64,000 bases of DNA, from assembly GCA_037893225.1 (NCBI GenBank), contig JAZGUH010000451.1, forward strand, positions 1,382,001 to 1,446,000. Direction: 5' to 3'. Position numbers and translations under genes: made by a program. Below are positions 53,752 through 64,000 of this stretch, piece by piece (within the stretch, counting starts at the first letter, position 1; the number at the start of each line of letters is the position of its first letter). This stretch comes from Hippasteria phrygiana (Eukaryota; Echinodermata; Asteroidea; Valvatida; Goniasteridae). The notes beneath the pieces are model-generated. The model was not told where the DNA came from and searched no databases. It was given only the letters and a program-made list of their open reading frames with translations.

Positions 53752-55101
53752 TTCAATTATGAACAGGGAAAGGAGGGGCGTTCATCTGAAAATGTGGCAA
53801 ACGTTAAGCAGTCACAATGCAGTAAACGGAAGAACGCACACAGAGTTCACAGGAAGAAATTTGTTGCGAGGTTTGAATTTTCTCGAAGAGTTCTAACGCT
53901 GTGAAGCTGGCGATGGTCTCAAATTGTTGCGCTAGATCTAAGCTACCCATACGTGTGAAAATTACTGGATTTGGTGAATATCCCATTCAATTATGAACAG
54001 GGAAAGGAGGGGCGTTCATCTGAAAATGTGGCAAACGTTAAGCAGTCACAATGCAGTAAACGGAAGAACGCACACAGAGTTCACCGGAAGAAATTTGTTG
54101 CGAGGTTTGAATTTTCTCGAAGAGTTCTAACGCTGTGAAGCTGGCGATGGTCTGAAATTGTTGCGCTAGATCTAAGCTACCCATACGTGTGAAAATTGCT
54201 AGATTTGGTGAATATCCCAATAAATTATGAACAGGGAAAGGAGGGGCGTTCATCTGAAAATTTGGCAAACGTTAAGCAGTCACAATGCAGTAAACGGAAG
54301 AACGCACACAGAGTTCACAGGAAGAAATTTGTTCCGAGGTTTGAATTTTCTCGAAGAGTTCTCACGCTGTGAAGCTGGCGATGGTCTCAAATTGTTGCGC
54401 TAGATCTAAGCTACCCATACGTGTGAAAATTACTGGATTTGGTCAATATCCCATTCAATTATGAACAGGGAAAGGAGGGGCGTTCATCTGAAAATGTGGC
54501 AAACGTTAAGCAGTCACAATGCAGTAAACGGGAGAACGCACACAGAGTTCATAGGAAGAAATTTGTTCCGAGGTTTGAATTTTCTCGAAGAGTTCTAACG
54601 CTGTGAAGCTGGCGATGGTCTCAAATTGTTGCGCTAGATCTAAGCTACCCATACGTGTGAAATTTACTGGATTTGGTCAATATCCCATTCAATTATGAAC
54701 AGGGAAAGGAGGGGCGTTCATCTGAAAATGTGGCAAACGTTAAGCAGTCACAATGCAGTAAACGGAAGAACGCACACAGAGTTCACGGAAAGAAATTTGT
54801 TGCGAGGTTTGAATTTTCTCGAAGAGTTCTAACGCTGTGAAGCTGGCGATGGTCTGAAATTGTTGCGCTATATCTAAGCTACCCATACGTGTGAAAATAG
54901 CTGGATTTGGTCAATATCCTATTAAATTATGAACAGGGAAAGGAGGGTCGTTCATCTGAAAATTTGGCAAACGTTAAGCAGCCACAATGCAGTAAACGGG
55001 AGAACGCACACAGAGTTCACGGGAAGAAATTTGTTGCGAGGTTTGAATTTTCTCGAAGAGTTCTAACGCTGTGAAGCTGGCGATAGTCTCAAATTGTTGC
55101 G

Positions 55102-55335
55102 CTAGATCTAAGCTACCAATACGTGTGAAAATTGCTGGATTTGGTCAATATCCCAATAAATTATGAACAGGGAAAGGAGGGGCGTTCATCTGAAAATTTG
55201 GAAAACGTTAAGCAGTCACAATGCAGTAAACGGGAGAACGCACACAGAGTTCAGGGGAAAAAATTTGTTGCGAGGTTTGAATTTTCTCGAAGAGTTCTAA
55301 CGCTGTGAAGCTGGCGATGGTCTGAAATTGTTGCG
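55102..55335 (+). repeat. Hybrid monomer in the right domain
   Basis: It starts as the accaatacg/ggaaaac type and ends like the ctaacg/ctgaaattg type, with aggggaaaaaatttgttgcg at the joint region. It replaces three monomers of the 10-mer, so the unit before 55336 is two monomers short. Confidence 0.7.
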
Positions 55336-57673
55336 CTAGATCTAAGCTACCAATACGTGTGAAAATTGCTAGATTTGGTGAATATCCCAATAAATTATGA
55401 ACAGGGAAAGGAGGGGCGTTCATCTGAAAATTTGGCAAACGTTAAGCAGTCACAATGCAGTAAACGGGAGAACGCACACAGAGTTCCGGGGAAAAGTTTT
55501 TTGCGAGGTTTGAATTTTCTCGAAGAGTTCTCACGCTATGAAGCTGGCGATGGTCTCAAATTGTTGCGCTAGATCTAAGCTACCCCTACGTGTGAAAATT
55601 ACTGGATTTGGTCAATATACCATTCAATTATGAACAGGGAAAGGATGGGCGTTCATCTGAAAATTTGGCAAACGTTAAGCAGCCACAATGCAGTAAACAG
55701 GAGAACGCACACAGAGTTCACAGGAAGAAATTTGTTCCGAGGTTTGAATTTTCTCGAAGAGTTCTCACGCTGTGAAGCTGGCGATGGTCTCAAATTGTTG
55801 CGCTAGATCTAAGCTACCCATACGTGTGAAAATTACTGGATTTGGTCAATATCTCATTCAATTATGAACAGGGAAAGGAGGGGCGTTCATCTGAAAATTT
55901 GGCAAACGTTAAGCAGTCACAATGCAGTAAACGGAAGAACGCACACAGAGTTCACGGAAAGAAATTTGTTGCGAGGTTTGAATTTTCCCGAAGAGTTCTA
56001 AAGCTGTGAAGCTGGCGATGGTCTGAAATTGTTGCGCTAGATCTAAGCTACCCATACGTGTGAAAATTGCTAGATTTGGTGAATATCCCAATAAATTATG
56101 AACAGGGAAAGGAGGGGCGTTCATCTGAAAATTTGGCAAACGTTAAGCAGTCACAATGCATTAAACGGAAGAACGCACACAGAGTTCACAGGAAGAAATT
56201 TGTTCCGAGGTTTGAATTTTCTCGAAGAGTTCTCACGCTGTGAAGCTGGCGATGGTCTCAAATTGTTGCGCTAGATCTAAGCTACCCATACGTGTGAAAA
56301 TTACTGGATTTGGTCAATATCCCATTCAATTATGAACAGGGAAAGGAGGGGCGTTCATCTGAAAATGTGGCAAACGTTAAGCAGTCACAATGCAGTAAAC
56401 GGGAGAACGCACACAGAGTTCATAGGAAGAAATTTGTTCCGAGGTTTGAATTTTCTCGAAGAGTTCTAACGCTGTGAAGCTGGCGATGGTCTCAAATTGT
56501 TGCGCTAGATCTAAGCTACCCATACGTGTGAAAATTACTGGATTTGGTCAATATCCCATTCAATTATGAACAGGGAAAGGAGGGGCGTTCATCTGAAAAT
56601 GTGGCAAACGTTAAGCAGTCACAATGCAGTAAACGGAAGAACGCACACAGAGTTCACGGAAAGAAATTTGTTGCGAGGTTTGAATTTTCTCGAAGAGTTC
56701 TAACGCTGTGAAGCTGGCGATGGTCTGAAATTGTTGCGCTATATCTAAGCTACCCATACGTGTGAAAATAGCTGGATTTGGTCAATATCCTATTAAATTA
56801 TGAACAGGGAAAGGAGGGTCGTTCATCTGAAAATTTGGCAAACGTTAAGCAGCCACAATGCAGTAAACGGGAGAACGCACACAGAGTTCACGGGAAGAAA
56901 TTTGTTGCGAGGTTTGAATTTTCTCGAAGAGTTCTAACGCTGTGAAGCTGGCGATAGTCTCAAATTGTTGCGCTAGATCTAAGCTACCAATACGTGTGAA
57001 AATTGCTGGATTTGGTCAATATCCCAATAAATTATGAACAGGGAAAGGAGGGGCGTTCATCTGAAAATTTGGAAAACGTTAAGCAGTCACAATGCAGTAA
57101 ACGGGAGAACGCACACAGAGTTCAGGGGAAAAAAATGTTGCGAGGTTTGAATTTTCTCGAAGAGTTCTCACGCTATGAAGCTGGCGATGGTCTCAAATTG
57201 TTGCGCTAGATCTAAGCTACCCATACGTGTGAAAATTACTGGATTTGGTCAATATACCATTCAAATATGAACAGGGAAAGGAGGGTCGTTCATCTGAAAA
57301 TGTGGCAAACGTTAAGCAGTCACAATGCAGTAAACGGAAGAACGCACACAGAGTTCACAGGAAGAAATTTGTTGCGAGGTTTGAATTTTCTCGAAGAGTT
57401 CTAACGCTGTGAAGCTGGCGATGGTCTCAAATTGTTGCGCTAGATCTAAGCTACCCATACGTGTGAAAATTACTGGATTTGGTGAATATCCCATTCAATT
57501 ATGAACAGGGAAAGGAGGGGCGTTCATCTGAAAATGTGGCAAACGTTAAGCAGTGACAATGCAGTAAACGGAAGAACGCACACAGAGTTCACCGGAAGAA
57601 ATTTGTTGCGAGGTTTGAATTTTCTCGAAGAGTTCTAACGCTGTGAAGCTGGCGATGGTCTGAAATTGTTGCG
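55336..57673 (+). repeat. 2338-bp 10-mer HOR unit, copy 1
   Basis: Ten monomers beginning with the accaatacg/ctagattt monomer that carries ccggggaaaagttttttg (233 bp). They continue through cccctacg/ggatgggcg, tctcattc/tttcccgaag, ctagatttggtgaat/ttccg, cataggaag, acggaaag, ctatatct, ggaaaac (233 bp), caaatatg and gaatatcccattc types. The two 233-bp monomers account for 2338 rather than 2340 bp. Confidence 0.85.
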
Positions 57674-60011
57674 CTAGATCTAAGCTACCAATACGTGTGA
57701 AAATTGCTAGATTTGGTGAATATCCCAATAAATTATGAACAGGGAAAGGAGGGGCGTTCATCTGAAAATTTGGCAAACGTTAAGCAGTCACAATGCAGTA
57801 AACGGGAGAACGCACACAGAGTTCCGGGGAAAAGTTTTTTGCGAGGTTTGAATTTTCTCGAAGAGTTCTCACGCTATGAAGCTGGCGATGGTCTCAAATT
57901 GTTGCGCTAGATCTAAGCTACCCCTACGTGTGAAAATTACTGGATTTGGTCAATATACCATTCAATTATGAACAGGGAAAGGATGGGCGTTCATCTGAAA
58001 ATTTGGCAAACGTTAAGCAGCCACAATGCAGTAAACAGGAGAACGCACACAGAGTTCACAGGAAGAAATTTGTTCCGAGGTTTGAATTTTCTCGAAGAGT
58101 TCTCACGCTGTGAAGCTGGCGATGGTCTCAAATTGTTGCGCTAGATCTAAGCTACCCATACGTGTGAAAATTACTGGATTTGGTCAATATCTCATTCAAT
58201 TATGAACAGGGAAAGGAGGGGCGTTCATCTGAAAATTTGGCAAACGTTAAGCAGTCACAATGCAGTAAACGGAAGAACGCACACAGAGTTCACGGAAAGA
58301 AATTTGTTGCGAGGTTTGAATTTTCCCGAAGAGTTCTAAAGCTGTGAAGCTGGCGATGGTCTGAAATTGTTGCGCTAGATCTAAGCTACCCATACGTGTG
58401 AAAATTGCTAGATTTGGTGAATATCCCAATAAATTATGAACAGGGAAAGGAGGGGCGTTCATCTGAAAATTTGGCAAACGTTAAGCAGTCACAATGCAGT
58501 AAACGGAAGAACGCACACAGAGTTCACAGGAAGAAATTTGTTCCGAGGTTTGAATTTTCTCGAAGAGTTCTCACGCTGTGAAGCTGGCGATGGTCTCAAA
58601 TTGTTGCGCTAGATCTAAGCTACCCATACGTGTGAAAATTACTGGATTTGGTCAATATCCCATTCAATTATGAACAGGGAAAGGAGGGGCGTTCATCTGA
58701 AAATGTGGCAAACGTTAAGCAGTCACAATGCAGTAAACGGGAGAACGCACACAGAGTTCATAGGAAGAAATTTGTTCCGAGGTTTGAATTTTCTCGAAGA
58801 GTTCTAACGCTGTGAAGCTGGCGATGGTCTCAAATTGTTGCGCTAGATCTAAGCTACCCATACGTGTGAAAATTACTGGATTTGGTCAATATCCCATTCA
58901 ATTATGAACAGGGAAAGGAGGGGCGTTCATCTGAAAATGTGGCAAACGTTAAGCAGTCACAATGCAGTAAACGGAAGAACGCACACAGAGTTCACGGAAA
59001 GAAATTTGTTGCGAGGTTTGAATTTTCTCGAAGAGTTCTAACGCTGTGAAGCTGGCGATGGTCTGAAATTGTTGCGCTATATCTAAGCTACCCATACGTG
59101 TGAAAATTGCTGGATTTGGTCAATATCCTATTAAATTATGAACAGGGAAAGGAGGGTCGTTCATCTGAAAATTTGGCAAACGTTAAGCAGCCACAATGCA
59201 GTAAACGGGAGAACGCACACAGAGTTCACGGGAAGAAATTTGTTGCGAGGTTTGAATTTTCTCGAAGAGTTCTAACGCTGTGAAGCTGGCGATAGTCTCA
59301 AATTGTTGCGCTAGATCTAAGCTACCAATACGTGTGAAAATTGCTGGATTTGGTCAATATCCCAATAAATTATGAACAGGGAAAGGAGGGGCGTTCATCT
59401 GAAAATTTGGAAAACGTTAAGCAGTCACAATGCAGTAAACGGGAGAACGCACACAGAGTTCAGGGGAAAAAAATGTTGCGAGGTTTGAATTTTCTCGAAG
59501 AGTTCTCACGCTATGAAGCTGGCGATGGTCTCAAATTGTTGCGCTAGATCTAAGCTACCCATACGTGTGAAAATTACTGGATTTGGTCAATATACCATTC
59601 AAATATGAACAGGGAAAGGAGGGTCGTTCATCTGAAAATGTGGCAAACGTTAAGCAGTCACAATGCAGTAAACGGAAGAACGCACACAGAGTTCACAGGA
59701 AGAAATTTGTTGCGAGGTTTGAATTTTCTCGAAGAGTTCTAACGCTGTGAAGCTGGCGATGGTCTCAAATTGTTGCGCTAGATCTAAGCTACCCATACGT
59801 GTGAAAATTACTGGATTTGGTGAATATCCCATTCAATTATGAACAGGGAAAGGAGGGGCGTTCATCTGAAAATGTGGCAAACGTTAAGCAGTGACAATGC
59901 AGTAAACGGAAGAACGCACACAGAGTTCACCGGAAGAAATTTGTTGCGAGGTTTGAATTTTCTCGAAGAGTTCTAACGCTGTGAAGCTGGCGATGGTCTG
60001 AAATTGTTGCG
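57674..60011 (+). repeat. 2338-bp 10-mer HOR unit, copy 2
   Basis: The same ten types in the same order as 55336-57673. Only a few single-base differences were noticed, for example attaaacgg near 56160 versus agtaaacgg here, and aaaatagctgg near 56765 versus aaaattgctgg near 59103. A third copy starts at 60012 but loses the pattern after two monomers. Confidence 0.85.
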
Positions 60012-60478
60012 CTAGATCTAAGCTACCAATACGTGTGAAAATTGCTAGATTTGGTGAATATCCCAATAAATTATGAACAGGGAAAGGAGGGGCGTTCATC
60101 TGAAAATTTGGCAAACGTTAAGCAGTCACAATGCAGTAAACGGGAGAACGCACACAGAGTTCCGGGGAAAAGTTTTTTGCGAGGTTTGAATTTTCTCGAA
60201 GAGTTCTCACGCTATGAAGCTGGCGATGGTCTCAAATTGTTGCGCTAGATCTAAGCTACCCCTACGTGTGAAAATTACTGGATTTGGTCAATATACCATT
60301 CAATTATGAACAGGGAAAGGATGGGCGTTCATCTGAAAATTTGGCAAACGTTAAGCAGCCACAATGCAGTAAACAGGAGAACGAACACAGAGTTCACAGG
60401 AAGAAATTTGTTCCGAGGTTTGAATTTTCTCGAAGAGTTTTCACGCTGTGAAGCTGGCGATGGTCTCAAATTGTTGCG

Positions 60479-63400
60479 CTAGATCTAAGCTACCCATACG
60501 TGTGAAAATTACTGGATTTGGTGAATATTTCATTCAATTATGAACAGGGAAAGGAGGGGCGTTCATCTGAAAATGTGGCAAACGTTAAGCAGTCACAATG
60601 CAGTAAACGGAAGAACGCACACAGAGTTCACGGGAAGAAATTTGTTGCGAGGTTTGAATTTTCTCGAAGAGTTCTAACGCTGTGAAGCTGGCGATAGTCT
60701 CAAATTGTTGCGCTAGATCTAAGCTACCAATACGTGTGAAAATTGCTGGATTTGGTCAATATCCCAATAAATTATGAACAGGGAAAGGAGGGGCGTTCAT
60801 CTGAACATTTGGCAAACGTTAAGCAGTCACAATGCAGTAAACGGGAGAACGCACACAGAGTTCAGGGGAAAAAGATGTTGCGAGCTTTGAATATTCTCTA
60901 AGAGTTCTCACGCTATGAAGCTGGCGATGGTCTCAAATTGTTGCGCTAGATCTAAGCTACCCATACGTGTGAAAATGACTGGGTTTGGTCAATATCCCAT
61001 TCAAATATGAACAGGGAAAGGAGGGGCGTTCATCTGAAAATGTGGCAAACGTTAAGCAGTCACAATGCAGTAAACGGAAGAACGCACACAGAGTTCACAG
61101 GAAGAAATTTGTTGCGAGGTTTGAATTTTCTCGAAGAGTTCTAACGCTGTGAAGCTGGCGATGGTCTCAAATTGTTGCGCTAGATCTAAGCTACCCATAC
61201 GTGTGAAAATTACTGGATTTGGTGAATATCCCATTCAATTATGAACAGGGAAAGGAGGGGCGTTCATCTGAAAATGTGGCAAACGTTAAGCAGTCACAAT
61301 GCAGTAAACGGAAGAACGCACACAGAGTTAACCGGAAGAAATTTGTTGCGAGGTTTGAATTTTCTCGAAGAGTTCTAACGCTGTGAAGCTGGCGATGGTC
61401 TCAAATTGTTGCGCTAGATCTAAGCTACCCATACGTGTGAAAATTGGTAGATTTGGTCAATATCCCAATAAATTTTGAACAGGGAAAGGAGGGGCGTTCA
61501 TCTGAAAATGTGGCAAACGTTAAGCAGTCACAATGCAGTAAACGGGAGAACGCACACAGAGTTCACAGGAAGAAATTTGTTGCGAGGTTTGAATTTTCTC
61601 GAAGAGTTCTAACGTTGTGAAGCTGGCGATGGTCTCAAATTGTTGCGCTAGATCTAAGCTACCCATACGTGTGAAAATTACTGGATTTGGTCAATATCCC
61701 ATTCAATTATGAACAGGGAAAGGAGGGGCGTTCATCTGAAAATGTGGCAAACGTTAAGCAGTCACAATGCAGTAAACGGAAGAACGCACACAGAGTTCAC
61801 GGAAAGAAATTTGTTGCGAGGTTTGAATTTTCTCGAAGAGTTCTAACGCTGTGAAGCTGGCGATGGTCTCAAATTGTTGCGCTAGATCTAAGCTACCCAT
61901 ATGTGTGAAAATTACTGGATTTGGTCAATATCTCATTCAATTATGAACAGGGAAAGGAGGGGCGTTCATCTGAAAATGTGGCAAACGTTAAGCAGTCACA
62001 ATGCAGTAAACGGGAGAACGCACACAGAGTTCACAGGAAGAAATTTGTTGCGAGGTTTGAATTTTCTCGAAGAGTTCTAACGCTGTGAAGCTGGCGATGG
62101 TCTCAAATTGTTGCGCTAGATCTAAGCTACCCATACGTGTGAAAATTACTGGATTTGGTCAATATCCCATTCAATTATGAACAGGGAAAGGAGGGGCGTT
62201 CATCTGAAAATGTGGCAAACGTTAAGCAGTCACAATGCAGTAAACGGAAGAACGCACACAGAGTTCACGGAAAGAAATTTGTTGCGAGGTTTGAATTTTC
62301 TCGAAGAGTTCTAAAGCTGTGAAGCTGGCGATGGTCTCAAATTGTTGCGCTATATCTAAGCTACCCATACGTGTGAAAATTGATGGATTTGGTCAATATC
62401 CTATTAAATTATGAACAGGGAAAGGAGGGGCGTTCATCTGAAAATTTGGCAAACGTTAAGCAGCCACAATGCAGTAAACGGGAGAACGCACACAGAGTTC
62501 ACGGGAAGAAATTTGTTGCGAGGTTTGAATTTTCTCGAAGAGTTCTCACGCTATGAAGCTGGTGATGGTCTCAAATTGTTGCGCTAGATCTAAGCTACCC
62601 ATACGTGTGAACATTACTGGATTTGGTCAATATCCCATTCAAATATGAACAGGGAAAGGAGGGTCGTTCATCTGAAAATGTGGCAAACGTTAAGCAGTCA
62701 CAATGCAGTAAACGGAAGAACGCACACAGAGTTCACAGGAAGAAATTTGTTGCGAGGTTTGAATTTTCTCGAAGAGTTCTAACGCTGTGAAGCTGGCGAC
62801 GGTCTCAAATTGTTGCGCTAGATCTAAGCTACCCATACGTGTGAAAATTACTGGATTTGGTGAATATTTCATTCAATTATGAACAGGGAAAGGAGGGGCG
62901 TTCATCTGAAAATGTGGCAAACGTTAAGCAGTCACAATGCAGTAAACGGAAGAACGCACACAGAGTTCACAGGAAGAAATTTGTTGCGAGGTTTGAATTT
63001 TCTCGAAGAGTTCTAACGCTGTGAAGCTGGCGATAGTCAAATTGTTGCGCTAGATCTAAGCTACCAATACGTGTGGAAATTGCTGGATTTGGTCAATATC
63101 CCAATAAATTATGAACAGGGAAAGGAGGGGCGTTCATCTGCACATTTGGCAAACGTTAAGCAGTCACAATGCAGTAAACGAGAGAACGCACACAGAGTTC
63201 AGGGGAAAAAGATGTTGCGAGGTTTGAATTTTCTAGAAGAGTTCTCACGCTATGAAGCTGGCGATGGTCTCAAATTGTTGCGCTAGATCTAAGCAACCCA
63301 TACGTGTGAAAATGACTGGATTTGGTCAATATCCCATTCAAATATGAACAGGGAAAGGAGGGTCGTTCATCTGAAAATGTGGCAAACGTTAAGCAGTCAC

Positions 63401-64000
63401 AATGCAGTAAACGGAAGAACGCACACAGAGTTCACCGGAAGAAATTTGTTGCGAGGTTTGAATTTTCTCGAAGAGTTCTAACGCTGTGAAGCTGGCGATG
63501 GTCTCAAATTGTTGCGCTAGATCTAAGCTACCCATACGTGTGAAAATTACTGGATTTGGTGAATATCCCATTCAATTATGAACAGGGAAAGGAGGGGCGT
63601 TCATCTGAAAATTTGGCAAACGTTAAGCAGTCACAATGCAGTAAACGGAAGAACGCACACAGAGTTCACCGGAAGAAATTTGTTGTGAGGTTTGAATTTT
63701 CTCGAAGAGTTCTAACGCTGTGAAGCTGGCGATGGTCTCAAATTGTTGCCCTAGATCTAAGCTACCCATACGTGTGAAAATTGCTAGATTTGGTCAATAT
63801 CCCAATAAATTATGAACAGGGAAAGGAGGGGCGTTCATCTGAAAATGTGGCAAACGTTAAGCAGTCACAATGCAGTAAACGGAAGAACGCACACAGAGTT
63901 CACGGAAAAAAATTTGTTGCGAGGTTTGAATTTTCTCGAAGAGTTCTAACGCTGTGAAGCTGGCGATGGTCTGAAATTGTTGCGCTATATCTAAGCTACC
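60479..64000 (+). repeat. Less ordered satellite stretch at the right edge
   Basis: Monomers here carry more private changes than those to the left: gaatatttcattc, gaacatttgg, gagctttgaatattctctaag, gactgggtttgg, attggtagattt, aattttgaacag, catatgtgtg, ctggtgatgg, gatagtcaaattg. No complete HOR unit repeats within it. It may lie nearer to the edge of the array, but the window ends before that can be seen. Confidence 0.65.

Larger units (their letters stand above)
53752..64000 (+). repeat. 234-bp satellite array, right part (43 complete monomers)
   Basis: The array resumes at phase 55 of the interrupted monomer (ttcaattatgaacag), in the same orientation and register. Complete monomers start at 53932 and continue to 63984, with a last partial one from 63985 (ctatatctaagctacc). 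Seven monomers are 233 bp (55336, 56973, 57674, 59311, 60012, 60713, 63050). One is 232 bp (62818, gatagtcaaattg). Monomer types match those of 42.6-48.2 kb, so both sides belong to the same domain split by the LINE. Confidence 0.97.

Noticed and set aside
42463..63286. Frames of 60-76 codons on both strands in the right-domain monomers
   Set aside because: They are produced by the repeat itself. The 76-codon minus-strand set starts at TTG, and both strands of the same DNA are open. Not reported as genes.
1..64000. Tandemly repeated rRNA, 5S or tRNA genes
   Set aside because: The 234-bp monomer shows no tRNA-like cloverleaf boxes and no 5S internal-promoter pattern that I can recognise, and HOR-type divergence between neighbours is unlike RNA gene arrays.

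Overview
This window is almost entirely a eukaryotic tandem satellite with a 234-bp monomer. It is interrupted once by a near full-length non-LTR retrotransposon (LINE) lying on the minus strand. There is no bacterial-type gene content, no RNA gene and no single-copy host gene. The satellite plus an APE-endonuclease/reverse-transcriptase LINE with a CCHC zinc-knuckle ORF1 points to an animal genome. The LINE resembles the Tx1-like branch of the L1 superfamily, which is common in aquatic invertebrates, fish and amphibians. The species cannot be told from the sequence.

Layout. (1) 1-48203 is 206 complete monomers head to tail in one orientation, followed by 41 bp of a 207th. Up to about 42.4 kb the monomers fall into a small set of diagnostic types, which I call a to i, arranged in higher-order repeats (HORs). 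The commonest HOR is a 10-mer of 2340 bp, existing in two flavours. Long stretches of this domain are themselves duplicated, with shifts of about 17.8 kb and 16.6 kb. (2) From about 42.6 kb the monomer types change and the HOR becomes a 7-mer (1637 bp) and a 9-mer (2105 bp). (3) About 48245-53751 is the LINE, 5'-truncated little or not at all. On the minus strand the order is a short 5' UTR, ORF1 (zinc-knuckle RNA-binding protein, broken by one apparent frameshift), a 43-bp gap, an intact 1260-codon ORF2 (endonuclease, reverse transcriptase, C-terminal zinc finger), a 3' UTR and a 17-nt poly(A). (4) 53752-64000 is the other part of the interrupted monomer, 43 complete monomers and a partial one at the edge. 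It holds a 10-mer HOR of 2338 bp in two nearly identical copies, then a less ordered stretch after about 60.5 kb.

How it fits together. The satellite shows many signs of repeated unequal exchange: hybrid monomers, a 702-bp tandem duplication, and segmental copies of 9.1 kb and 4.2 kb. The LINE is a single later insertion. It interrupts one monomer, keeps the array register on both sides, and is not multiplied with the HOR. Its insertion removed about 13 bp of satellite and left no visible target-site duplication. The whole window could be centromeric or other constitutive heterochromatin; that is inference only. All positions, types and periods come from reading the sequence by eye; percentage identities were not computed.
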